DNA from: Gammaproteobacteria bacterium
GTDB taxonomy: Bacteria > Pseudomonadota > Gammaproteobacteria > Steroidobacterales > Steroidobacteraceae
NCBI GenBank assembly: GCA_025357835.1
Contig: JANYLM010000074.1
Span: 1 to 64,000, forward strand
Direction: 5' to 3'
Length of the DNA: 64,000 bases
Shown: piece after piece, positions 56,339 to 64,000 of the stretch
How the letters are laid out: the number at the start of each line of letters is the position of its first letter
How positions within the stretch are numbered: the first letter of the stretch is position 1
Position numbers and translations under genes: made by a program
Notes under the pieces: model-generated
What the model saw: only the letters and a program-made list of their open reading frames with translations
The model's database searches: none
Told to the model about the DNA's origin: nothing

Positions 56339-57421
56339 ATGCTCACCGCACAGACCATCAAGAATAAACATGCGGATATCTTCACGTTTCTTCACGGTGA
56401 CCTGGAAACCGGCGCAAACAACTGCCATGTTCCCGAAGAGGCCCTGCTGGACAGCTTGGTCTACGTCAGCGACCCGCAGCAGCTTGCGGAGACACGGCGC
56501 CATAAGCCTGCGATTATGATAGTGACGGCGAAAATGAGCGGTTGCGTGGACTCGAAAACCGATGCTGAAACCTGCTGCTTTTCGGTGCAAAGCATATCCA
56601 TGGGCATGGCCGTTTTGTTGAAATACTTCGACCGGAAATGCTTGCGGTTCACTCAATGGGGCGAGCGCCATCAGACCGCAGTGGTGCACCCCGATGCGAA
56701 CATCGGCGCGCGGACTGTGCTTGGGCCCTATTGTGTGATTGGGGCGCATGCGGATATCGGCGACGACTGCATGATCGGCGCCCACGTGGTCATCGAGAAC
56801 GATGTCCGAATCGGCGCGCGAACCATGCTGCACCCGCATGTTTTCGTGGGTGCGGGCTGCCACATCGGCGATGATTGCGAGATACATCCGCATACCAGCA
56901 TAGGCAGCGACGGCTTCGGCTACGCCGTAGAGCCCGACGGCAGGCCGCGGAAGATTTCGCACCTTGGCAACGTGAAGATCGGCAATAGTGTGGAAATCGG
57001 CAGCAATTGTGCTGTCGATCGCGCCACCCTGACTTCGACTTACATCCGATCCGGCACCAAGCTGGACAATATTTGTCATATTGCGCACAACTGTGATCTG
57101 GGCGAGAACGGTTTCTACACGGCCGGCTTCATGATGGGAGGGTCAACGAAGATCGGCAGGCAGTTCGTCACCGGCGGCAACTCCGTGGTGACCGCGCACA
57201 TCACCCTCGGCGACAATGTGGTCCTGGCCGGGAGGTCTTCGGTCACCTGCGATGTACCGGACGCCGGCGCCTATGGCGGCTATCCTTTGCAGCCCCTCAA
57301 GGAGGCCATGAAGACCATCGCCAACATTGGGCATCTCAATGACATTCGCCGGAATCTGAATCGTGTGATGAGGCATTTGCATCTTCTCGACAAGGTTCCC
57401 GCAGACAGTCCCGACGCTTGA
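56339..57421 (+). CDS. LpxD-like UDP-3-O-acylglucosamine N-acyltransferase, orphan copy
   Basis: 360 residues from ATG after GGGAAGG; an ATG at 56321 is possible. The left-handed beta-helix (about 110-320) has the LpxD order: [43 protein letters not shown], then [17 protein letters not shown] with the catalytic-type His at about 250, then [10 protein letters not shown]. LpxD adds a second 3-hydroxyacyl chain to lipid A precursor. The N-terminal 105 residues (five cysteines, [17 protein letters not shown]) are less like the usual LpxD uridine-binding domain. No lpxA, lpxB or fabZ lies nearby, so this may be a paralogue acting on another sugar. Confidence 0.82.
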   Translation: MLTAQTIKNKHADIFTFLHGDLETGANNCHVPEEALLDSLVYVSDPQQLAETRRHKPAIMIVTAKMSGCVDSKTDAETCCFSVQSISMGMAVLLKYFDRKCLRFTQWGERHQTAVVHPDANIGARTVLGPYCVIGAHADIGDDCMIGAHVVIENDVRIGARTMLHPHVFVGAGCHIGDDCEIHPHTSIGSDGFGYAVEPDGRPRKISHLGNVKIGNSVEIGSNCAVDRATLTSTYIRSGTKLDNICHIAHNCDLGENGFYTAGFMMGGSTKIGRQFVTGGNSVVTAHITLGDNVVLAGRSSVTCDVPDAGAYGGYPLQPLKEAMKTIANIGHLNDIRRNLNRVMRHLHLLDKVPADSPDA

Positions 57422-58293
57422 GGCACAAGACTGACACGGCGCTCGTGCCGATTGCCGTTTTGATGGTGGCCATGGTCTGCTTTCAGGTCGGTGCGGCGAT
57501 GGCGAAGGGATTGTTCCCTATCGTGGGCGCCGCCGGTACGGCTGCGTTACGGCTGGCGTTGGCGGCGATCATGTTATTGGCCGTGTGGCGTCCCTGGCGG
57601 ATGCGACCGAAGCCGCGCGAGATGCGGGTCATTGCGATTTACGGCTTGGCGATGGGCTTCATGAATTTCTGCTTCTACCTGTCGCTGCGGTCCATCCCTC
57701 TCGGTATCGCGGTTGCCCTGGAATTCGCAGGGCCGCTGGCATTGGCAATGGCGGCATCGCGCCGTGCGGTGGATTTCGCATGGATACTGCTGGCGGCGCT
57801 TGGATTGCTCGCGTTGCTGCCGCTGGGATTGAGCTCGCAGCCGCTGGATCCCGTGGGTGTCGGCTGCGCGCTGACGGCCGGCCTGTGCTGGGCTCTGTAT
57901 ATTTTTTTCGGCCGCAAGGCGGGGGCCGCGCATGGTGGTGGAACCACCGCGTTAGGTATGGTGATCGGCGCCATCGTGGTTGCACCCATCGGGGCCGCAC
58001 AGGCCGGCGCGCAATTGTTCTCGCCGGCGATTTTGCCGACCGCGCTCGCCGTGGCGGTGGTGTCGAGTGCGCTACCCTATTCGCTTGAAATGCTGGCGAT
58101 GCCGAAATTGCCGACGCGCACCGTCGGCGTGCTCATGAGTCTGGACCCTGCGCTCGCGGCGCTGTCGGGGCTATGTTTTCTCGGTGAGCACTTGAGCTGG
58201 ATTCAGTGGGCGGCGATCGCCAGCATCATGGCGGCCTCCGCCGGCAGTGCGGCCACCAGCCGCGATGCCGCCCCTAAGCTATTGCCCGACTAG
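57418..58293 (+). CDS. EamA/DMT-family transporter
   Basis: 291 residues with ten predicted TM helices in two EamA repeats ([26 protein letters not shown] and the second, [20 protein letters not shown]). A TTG start overlaps the stop of the LpxD-like gene (TTGA), so translation is coupled. Similar proteins (RhtA type) export amino acids such as threonine or homoserine; the substrate here is unknown. Its 3' end overlaps the convergent ZIP gene by 15 bases. Confidence 0.88.
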   Translation: MRHKTDTALVPIAVLMVAMVCFQVGAAMAKGLFPIVGAAGTAALRLALAAIMLLAVWRPWRMRPKPREMRVIAIYGLAMGFMNFCFYLSLRSIPLGIAVALEFAGPLALAMAASRRAVDFAWILLAALGLLALLPLGLSSQPLDPVGVGCALTAGLCWALYIFFGRKAGAAHGGGTTALGMVIGAIVVAPIGAAQAGAQLFSPAILPTALAVAVVSSALPYSLEMLAMPKLPTRTVGVLMSLDPALAALSGLCFLGEHLSWIQWAAIASIMAASAGSAATSRDAAPKLLPD

Positions 58294-58980
58294 CGCGACC
58301 GCGACGTACAGGACGGCGGCGCCCGCCAGAGTCATGGCCGTAGTGAGAAATTTCGGATGCGCATGGTAGCTCTCCGGTATCAGATCGCTGGCGCCGATGT
58401 ACAAAAAGAAACCGGCAAATAGCGCCAGCACGATGCCGAACCCCTCGCCCGGGAGGGTGAAGAAATACGTCGAGGCGATTCCCAGCACGGGCGCCAGCGC
58501 ATCCACCATGAGCCAGCGAAAAGCCTGCGGGCGGTTGCTGCGGTTCTTCAACACGATGTTCATAGTATTGATGCCATCAGAGAAATCGTGGGTAAGCACC
58601 GCTACCGCGACCACGATTCCTATCTGTTGCGAGGCTTGGAACGCCAGCCCGATGGCAACGCCGTCGAGCAGGCTGTGAATGCACAGGACGCCGGCGGCGA
58701 AAGCACCGCGGGGCGCGGCCTCGCCGTGAAAGGACAGAATTCGATCCAAAACCAGGTAAGACAGAAAGCCGAGTGCGGTGAAGGTCAGAATCGTCGCAGA
58801 GCTGTGAAATTTCGCGCCAAAGTTGATCGCTTCGGGCAGCAGATCGAAAAATGCGACGCCGATGACGGCGCCGGCGCTGAAACCCAATATCAAATGCAGT
58901 TTATCGTGCAGCTTGAGGGCCAGCATGCCGCCGAGAAAAGTGCTGAGGAACGCCGCAGCGGCGATGACTATGAGTAACAC
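58279..58980 (-). CDS. ZIP-family divalent metal transporter
   Basis: 233 residues with about seven hydrophobic segments. TM4 and TM5 carry the metal-site motifs [15 protein letters not shown] and [15 protein letters not shown], with His and Asp residues typical of ZIP proteins. It probably imports zinc or another divalent ion. It is divergent from the transsulfuration gene across 71 bases and converges with the EamA gene. Confidence 0.9.
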   Translation of the reverse strand: MLLIVIAAAAFLSTFLGGMLALKLHDKLHLILGFSAGAVIGVAFFDLLPEAINFGAKFHSSATILTFTALGFLSYLVLDRILSFHGEAAPRGAFAAGVLCIHSLLDGVAIGLAFQASQQIGIVVAVAVLTHDFSDGINTMNIVLKNRSNRPQAFRWLMVDALAPVLGIASTYFFTLPGEGFGIVLALFAGFFLYIGASDLIPESYHAHPKFLTTAMTLAGAAVLYVAVALVGQ

Positions 58981-59051
58981 GGTTGATTCATTCCACGCTT
59001 TGCGGCCGACAGGTTATATTGCGCTCACAGAATCGACTCGTTGGGGGAACC

Positions 59052-60353
59052 GTGAGTTACGACTCGTATCATAAACGCAAAATTGGCCAACACGTGCTCA
59101 AGCCGGAAACCCAGATGATGGGATATGGCTATGATCCGAATCTTTCGGAAGGCTCGCTCAAACCGCCGATCTTCCTGACTTCGACCTTCGTCTTCAAAAC
59201 GGCGCAGGACGGCAAGGATTTTTTCGATTTTACCTCGGGCCGACGCGAACTGAGCGCCGGTCAATCCTCCGGTCTTGTCTACTCGCGTTTCAACAATCCC
59301 AACCTCGAAGTGCTCGAAGACCGCCTGGCATTGTGGGAAGAGGGCGAGACGGCGGCGGTGTTCTCCAGCGGCATGTCCGCGATTTCCACCGTCCTATGGA
59401 CCCACGTGCGGCCGGGCGACGTCGTTCTGATGAGCCAGCCTTTGTATGGCGGCACGGAAACCCTGATCGAAAAGACCTTGCCCGGTTTCGGGGTGGGCGC
59501 CGTCAGCTTCACTCTGGGCCATGACAGGGACGCCGTCGCGGAGGCGGCTCAGCGGGCTTCCGCGCGCGCCGCCGAAACCGGCGGTCGAGTTTGTCTGATT
59601 ATGGTGGAGACGCCGGCGAATCCGACCAACAGCCTGGTCGATCTTGCCCTGATGCGCGATATCTCAACGCAAATCGGCGCGCGTCAAAGCGGCGGCAGGC
59701 CGCCGGTAGTGGTCGACAATACCTTTCTGGGCCCTGTTTTTCAGCGTCCCTTGGGCCATGGTGCGGACCTGGTGATGTATTCGCTGACGAAGTACGTCGG
59801 CGGACACTCGGATTTGGTCGCAGGCGGGGTCGTCGGCTCGCGCGAAGCCGTGGGTCCGGTGAAGAAATTGCGCGGCGCACTCGGCACGCAGCTGGATCCC
59901 AACACCGCATGGATGATCATGCGTTCCATGGAGACGCTGTCGCTGCGCATGCATAGGTCGGCGCAGAATGCCGCATTGGTGGCGAATTTCCTGCGCAGCC
60001 ACCCTAAGATCGCGAACGTCAATTATCTCGGCTTTTTGACGGCGGACGACCCACGATATGCGGTGTTCAAGCGGCAGTGCCAGAGCGCGGGTTCGACCTT
60101 TGGGTTTGCGGTGAAGGGCGGCGAGGCGGAGGCGTTTCGCATGCTCGACGCATTGCAGGTGATCAAACTGGCGGTGAGTCTGGGCGGTACCGAAACCCTG
60201 ATGTCGCACCCGGCCAGCACCACGCACTCCGGCGTGCTTAAGCAGACGCGGGATCGGATCGGCATCACCGATGCGCTGATACGTATTTCAGTCGGTATCG
60301 AAGATGCCGACGACCTCATTGCGGACTTGGGAGCAGCACTCGATGCAATTTAG
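59052..60353 (+). CDS. Cystathionine gamma-synthase-family PLP enzyme
   Basis: 433 residues from a GTG at 59052 following GGGGGAAC; an upstream ATG at 58983 has no ribosome-binding site. PLP fold type [61 protein letters not shown], and the Schiff-base Lys in [19 protein letters not shown]. It acts on homoserine/cysteine derivatives by gamma-replacement or elimination; which one cannot be told from sequence. Longer than E. coli MetB by about 45 residues, as in a subgroup of this family. Its stop overlaps the start of the amidohydrolase gene by 11 bases. Confidence 0.9.
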   Translation: MSYDSYHKRKIGQHVLKPETQMMGYGYDPNLSEGSLKPPIFLTSTFVFKTAQDGKDFFDFTSGRRELSAGQSSGLVYSRFNNPNLEVLEDRLALWEEGETAAVFSSGMSAISTVLWTHVRPGDVVLMSQPLYGGTETLIEKTLPGFGVGAVSFTLGHDRDAVAEAAQRASARAAETGGRVCLIMVETPANPTNSLVDLALMRDISTQIGARQSGGRPPVVVDNTFLGPVFQRPLGHGADLVMYSLTKYVGGHSDLVAGGVVGSREAVGPVKKLRGALGTQLDPNTAWMIMRSMETLSLRMHRSAQNAALVANFLRSHPKIANVNYLGFLTADDPRYAVFKRQCQSAGSTFGFAVKGGEAEAFRMLDALQVIKLAVSLGGTETLMSHPASTTHSGVLKQTRDRIGITDALIRISVGIEDADDLIADLGAALDAI

Positions 60354-62154
60354 GAATCTGGGCGCGACGGCGCTGACGCTAAGCGCGGTTCTGACGGGTC
60401 CTTCCCTATGTCATGCGCAGGCGACTGCGGCGCAGGCCGCGGCGGACCAAGTGTACGAGCACGGTTACGTGTACACCGTCGACTCACACGACAGTGTGCA
60501 GCAAGCGCTGGCGATTCGAGCAGGCCGCATCGTCTACGTGGGCGGCGACGTCGGGCTTGCAACGTTCGTGGGCCCTAAGACCACCGTAGTCGATTTGCAT
60601 GGCCGGATGTTGATGCCGGGGCTGGTCGACGGCCATGCGCACCCGCTGCAAGGCGGCAGCTCGCTGTTGAAGTGCAATTTGAACTATGAGCAGCTGCAGG
60701 TGGAGCGGATGCAGGCCCGGATTCAGTCCTGTCTCGATCAAACTCAGGCGCGTGAACCCGACGGCTGGCTCGAGGTGGTGAATTGGTTTCAGGAGGGCAT
60801 GCTGCCGGCAGGTACCGTCACAAACCGGGCATTGCTGGATGCACTGAAGACCAAGCGTCCGATCTTCGTCATGTCGTCTTTCGGCCATACGGCGCTCGTC
60901 AATTCGCGAGGCCTGCAAGTCGCGGGCGTGACGGCAAAGACCCCCGATCCGCTGGGTGGCAAGGTGGGCCACGATGCCGCGGGCGACCCTTCGGGAATTC
61001 TCGAGGACGCCGCGCAAGAAGCGGTGGCCAAGCAGATCCCGATGCCGACGCCCGCAGACAATGTCAAGGCGGCGACGGCTGCGCTGGTGGCCTTGCGCAA
61101 ACAAGGTGTAACGACGTTCTTGGACGCCATGGCGGAGCCGGCAGCGCTCGAAGCCTTCGCTACGGCGCAGCGCCAGGACCTGCTGACGGCGCGGGCGCAT
61201 TTCGCGCTGCTGATCACCCCGCCCCAGGGCCGCGATCCGCAGCAGGCGGTCGCGTCGATCAAGAGTTTAGCGCAGCGCTACGATAAGGGCGAGATCGGGC
61301 CCGCTCCGAAAATGACGGTGCGCAATGTGAAGCTGTTTCTCGACGGCGTGATCACCGCGCCGGCCTCCACTGGCGCCATGTTGGCGCCGTACTTGAGCTT
61401 GCAGGGCACGCCTGCGCATTGGGCACCCTCGTCGAGCCGAGGGCCCGATGTGTATTTCCCTGCCCCCATACTCGGAGCGCTGCTGATCGAAGTGGCGGGC
61501 GCAGGCCTCGAGCCGCACATGCATGCGGACGGCGATCGCGCGGTGCGCGAAGGCTTGGATGGCATGGCCGTGTTGCGGCGGCAATTTCCCGACCGCGATA
61601 TCCGCGCCGCCATCGCTCACGATGAGATCGTCGATCCCGCCGACTTCCCGCGCTTCAAGCAGCTGAATGTGATCCCCGTACTGTCATTTCAATGGGAAAA
61701 GCAGGCGCCGGACACGATGGAGGGGGCGCGCGAGTATTTGGGGCCGGAGCGCTTCAAATACATAGAGCCGGCCGGCTTTCTGGCGGCCGCGGGCGCACGC
61801 ATCGCCTTTGGCAGCGATTGGCCGGTGGATCCGCTCAACGAATGGTTCGCGCTCAAAGTGGCGGTCACGCGCACCAATGCCCCTCAGCCCGACCACCAGT
61901 ACGCCGGCCGTTTGAGCGAGGACAAAGGTCTGTCGCGCAACGAGGCACTGCGGGCGATCACCCTAAATGCCTCGTACGAGCTGCACCAGGATCTGGCGAC
62001 CGGTTCCCTCGAAGTGGGCAAGCTCGCGGATTTGATCGTCCTCGATCGCAACTTCTTCGACATTCCCGCGGAGCAGATTGCCGACATCGAGGTTTTGCAA
62101 ACCGTGGTCGGCGGCAATGTGGTGTATCAATCGGCCAAGCTCGCGAAGCCATAG
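60343..62154 (+). CDS. Exported YtcJ-like metal-dependent amidohydrolase
   Basis: 603 residues starting at ATG ([25 protein letters not shown], signal peptide), with the start inside the 3' end of the transsulfuration gene. The TIM-barrel amidohydrolase pattern is [23 protein letters not shown] (metal-binding His-x-His), then [31 protein letters not shown], and [17 protein letters not shown] (catalytic Asp). The C-terminal [17 protein letters not shown] closes the composite beta-sandwich. The substrate is unknown; YtcJ-like enzymes hydrolyse amide or carbamate bonds. Confidence 0.9.
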   Translation: MQFRNLGATALTLSAVLTGPSLCHAQATAAQAAADQVYEHGYVYTVDSHDSVQQALAIRAGRIVYVGGDVGLATFVGPKTTVVDLHGRMLMPGLVDGHAHPLQGGSSLLKCNLNYEQLQVERMQARIQSCLDQTQAREPDGWLEVVNWFQEGMLPAGTVTNRALLDALKTKRPIFVMSSFGHTALVNSRGLQVAGVTAKTPDPLGGKVGHDAAGDPSGILEDAAQEAVAKQIPMPTPADNVKAATAALVALRKQGVTTFLDAMAEPAALEAFATAQRQDLLTARAHFALLITPPQGRDPQQAVASIKSLAQRYDKGEIGPAPKMTVRNVKLFLDGVITAPASTGAMLAPYLSLQGTPAHWAPSSSRGPDVYFPAPILGALLIEVAGAGLEPHMHADGDRAVREGLDGMAVLRRQFPDRDIRAAIAHDEIVDPADFPRFKQLNVIPVLSFQWEKQAPDTMEGAREYLGPERFKYIEPAGFLAAAGARIAFGSDWPVDPLNEWFALKVAVTRTNAPQPDHQYAGRLSEDKGLSRNEALRAITLNASYELHQDLATGSLEVGKLADLIVLDRNFFDIPAEQIADIEVLQTVVGGNVVYQSAKLAKP

Positions 62155-62299
62155 CAGGGTCGCCCGGGGCGTACCTAGCCCTCTTTCGGGTACTCGCCGC
62201 GACGAACTACCGGTATCAGAAGCCAGGCAAGTGCCATTCACCCCGCATTCTGTTAGCGTAGGGAACTGTTTAGAAGACCCATGGTCGATACCGATTCGA

Positions 62300-62611
62300 A
62301 TGAGACACGTGTTCAAACATCTAAGCCTCTTGCTGTTGCTGATCGCGGCACAGCAGGGTGCTGTGGTTCACGAACTCAGCCACGTCGGCGGTGTCGACAA
62401 CACCTACCTCAAGGCCGCGTCGGGTGCGGCAGATTCTACCTGCGCGCTGTGTCCAACCTTCGCGCAAGTCAATACTCCCGCGTTCAGTCATTGCTTCGAC
62501 ATCCCTTTGCCGGTTCGGGTCACGCTCGAACTCAGCGCCGAGCCGCTTTATGCGGTGATCGGCGCTGCCGTTCCTCGGCCCCGCAGCCGCGGCCCTCCCG
62601 CCTCCGCCTGA
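62300..62611 (+). CDS. DUF2946-like small exported protein
   Basis: 103 residues starting at ATG before RHVFKHLSLLLLLIAAQQGAVVHELSHVGG. The hydrophobic N-terminus, HELSH motif and CALC Cys pair match the DUF2946 pattern of small proteins often placed beside TonB receptors. The C-terminus is basic and Pro-rich. It probably coordinates a metal through His/Cys. The gene lies 78 bases upstream of the TonB receptor and is likely in the same unit. Function not established. Confidence 0.65.
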   Translation: MRHVFKHLSLLLLLIAAQQGAVVHELSHVGGVDNTYLKAASGAADSTCALCPTFAQVNTPAFSHCFDIPLPVRVTLELSAEPLYAVIGAAVPRPRSRGPPASA

Positions 62612-62688
62612 AACCTCGATCGTGAAGTGATCCGCCCGAGCAATCGGCTGCGGGCTCTGTCCATTCAGTTTTTTGCGGAGTGATTTCA

Positions 62689-64000
62689 ATGTCCGGATTT
62701 TTGCCTCTGGCCGCGACCCGCGTGGCCGCGTCCGTTGCCTTCATAGCCACCAGCTCTGTCGCCGTCGCTGAGACGGTCGATACCGCTGAGTTGCCGTCCA
62801 TCGTGGTGACGGCCCAGCACTTGAACGAGGGGCGCGCCTTCATTCAAACCCAGACCGGTGCATCGACCTATGTTATCGATGAGGCAGCCATTGCCGCCGC
62901 TCCCGGCGGCGATAACCAGCTCCTGAATCAGGTCATCATGCAGGCGCCGGAGGTTGCGCAAGATTCCTTCGGCCAGTTTCACGTGCGCGGCGAACACAAT
63001 GGTCTGCAATATCGATTGAACGGCATCATTCTCCCTGAAGGCATCAGCGTATTCGGTCAGTCGTTGGACCCGAGGCTGATTTCCTCGCTGACGCTGGTGA
63101 CCGGTGCGCTGCCTGCGGAATATGGATTGAGAACCGCCGGCATCATCGATTTGAAGACCAAGAGCGGGGTGATCGATCCGGGCGGTGCGCTATCCCTCTA
63201 TGGCGGCAGTCATGGCGAGGCGGCACCGAGCATCAACTATGGTGGCACGCGAGGCAGCATCAATTACTTCGTCTCGGGCGACTTCATGCGCAGCGACTTA
63301 GGGATCGAGTCTCCCGACGGTAGATCAAATCCGATACACGATCACACCACTCAGTATCATGGCTTCGGTTATTTCGAGGACATTCTGGATGAAAGCAACC
63401 GTCTGAGCCTGGTGTTAAGTACCTCCACCGGCAAGTTCCAGATTCCCAATCAGACGGGCCTGCAGCCTGGGCTCTTGAATGCAGACGGCTCGCCGCTTCG
63501 CGTCAACGGCCGGACGAAGTATCCCAGCGAAAACCTCGACGAGAAACAGCGTGAGATCAATCACTTCGCCATCGTGAGCTGGCAGCACTCGCAGGGGCCG
63601 TTCGATGTGCAGAGCTCCCTCACCGCGCGCTATTCCAGTCTTACGTTCACGGCCGATCCGCTTGGCGATTTGCTGTACAACGGCAATGCCCAAAATGCCT
63701 ACAAACAGAATGTGGCCTACGCCCTGCAGTCGGATGGTGCTTACCGGCTCAATGACACGCATACGCTGCGCGCCGGCGTGTTCCTGCAAAGCGATCATTC
63801 GAAGAGCGTAACGACTTCGCAAGTCATCCAGCTCGATAACAACGGTACTCAGATCAACGACATTCCCTTGGGCATCGTCGATGATGGCGGCAAGACCGAA
63901 TGGATCGCAAGCACTTACCTGCAGGACGAATGGAAAATCGTGCCCGCGGTGACTATAAACTACGGTTTACGGTACGACCGATTCACGGCCTTTACCAGTG
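62689..64000 (+). CDS. TonB-dependent outer-membrane receptor; 3' end cut off by window
   Basis: 437 codons visible from ATG at 62689, with GGAG 8 bases upstream; the frame is open to the window edge. After a signal peptide (about 1-27, ending SSVAVA), the TonB-box-like VVTAQHL region leads into the plug: YVIDEAAIAAAPGGDNQLLNQVIMQAPEVAQDSFGQFHVRGEHNGLQYRLNGIILPEG, then LVTGALPAEYGLRTAGIIDLKTKSG. Barrel strands start at about residue 165 (LSLYGGSHGEAAPSINYGG). The substrate is not clear; the neighbouring DUF2946-like protein suggests a metal or metal complex. Confidence 0.92.
   Translation, partial: MSGFLPLAATRVAASVAFIATSSVAVAETVDTAELPSIVVTAQHLNEGRAFIQTQTGASTYVIDEAAIAAAPGGDNQLLNQVIMQAPEVAQDSFGQFHVRGEHNGLQYRLNGIILPEGISVFGQSLDPRLISSLTLVTGALPAEYGLRTAGIIDLKTKSGVIDPGGALSLYGGSHGEAAPSINYGGTRGSINYFVSGDFMRSDLGIESPDGRSNPIHDHTTQYHGFGYFEDILDESNRLSLVLSTSTGKFQIPNQTGLQPGLLNADGSPLRVNGRTKYPSENLDEKQREINHFAIVSWQHSQGPFDVQSSLTARYSSLTFTADPLGDLLYNGNAQNAYKQNVAYALQSDGAYRLNDTHTLRAGVFLQSDHSKSVTTSQVIQLDNNGTQINDIPLGIVDDGGKTEWIASTYLQDEWKIVPAVTINYGLRYDRFTAFTS

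Noticed and set aside
56264-57088. Upstream extension of the homocysteine methyltransferase
   Set aside because: Antisense of the LpxD-like gene; the family start MRDPIGDFL lies at 56263.

Overview
The window is a GC-rich, densely coded chromosomal stretch from a Gram-negative proteobacterium. The evidence is a set of tripartite RND efflux systems with a TolC/NodT-type outer-membrane factor, an LpxD homologue, soluble lytic transglycosylases, a Tat-exported oxidoreductase and a TonB-dependent receptor. The mix of families looks most like a gammaproteobacterium of the Steroidobacter/Nevskia type or a related environmental lineage. That placement is inference, because no rRNA or other phylogenetic marker is present. 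I see no tRNA, rRNA, CRISPR array, insertion sequence or prophage, and no gene-free stretch longer than 300 bases.

Layout. 1-5.1 kb: 3' part of a heavy-metal-type RND pump with an OmpR-type regulator and its histidine kinase. 5.2-14.5 kb: an MdtABC-like operon on the minus strand (adaptor, two HAE1 pumps, outer-membrane factor). 14.7-20.6 kb: DsbA-like oxidoreductase, DUF1345 protein, Slt transglycosylase, HemD, a small GNAT protein and a YXWGXW-repeat protein. 20.8-24.4 kb: a PAS kinase overlapping a REC-GGDEF-EAL regulator. 24.6-26.9 kb: a GntR regulator divergent from glycerate 2-kinase. 27.1-30.0 kb: an orphan MreB, an archaeal-type (COG2521-like) methyltransferase and a second transglycosylase. 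30.0-34.4 kb: ftfL-hprA-mtdA-fchA. 34.5-37.5 kb: quinone oxidoreductase divergent from a LysR regulator, and a histone-deacetylase-like hydrolase. 37.6-43.8 kb: fdhD-fdsGBAD, an NAD-dependent molybdenum formate dehydrogenase. 43.9-53.3 kb: MaoC protein, spermidine-dehydrogenase-like oxidase, a two-DTG aspartic protease, DUF3014, an MHS-type transporter, a second YXWGXW protein and a CocE hydrolase. 53.5-64 kb: enoyl-CoA hydratase/isomerase, a gluzincin, homocysteine methyltransferase, an LpxD-like acyltransferase, EamA and ZIP transporters, a transsulfuration enzyme, an amidohydrolase, a DUF2946-like protein and the 5' part of a TonB-dependent receptor.

The most coherent theme is one-carbon metabolism. 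Formate can be oxidised to CO2 with NADH formation by FdsGBAD. Alternatively it can be loaded on tetrahydrofolate (FtfL), converted by FchA and MtdA to methylene-H4F, and fed towards serine. HprA and glycerate 2-kinase are the two serine-cycle steps that return hydroxypyruvate to phosphoglycerate. The hprA-mtdA-fchA order matches the serine-cycle operon of Methylobacterium, but ftfL sits in front and the other serine-cycle genes are not in this window. The second theme is envelope function: efflux, peptidoglycan turnover, LPS acylation and two low-complexity exported proteins.
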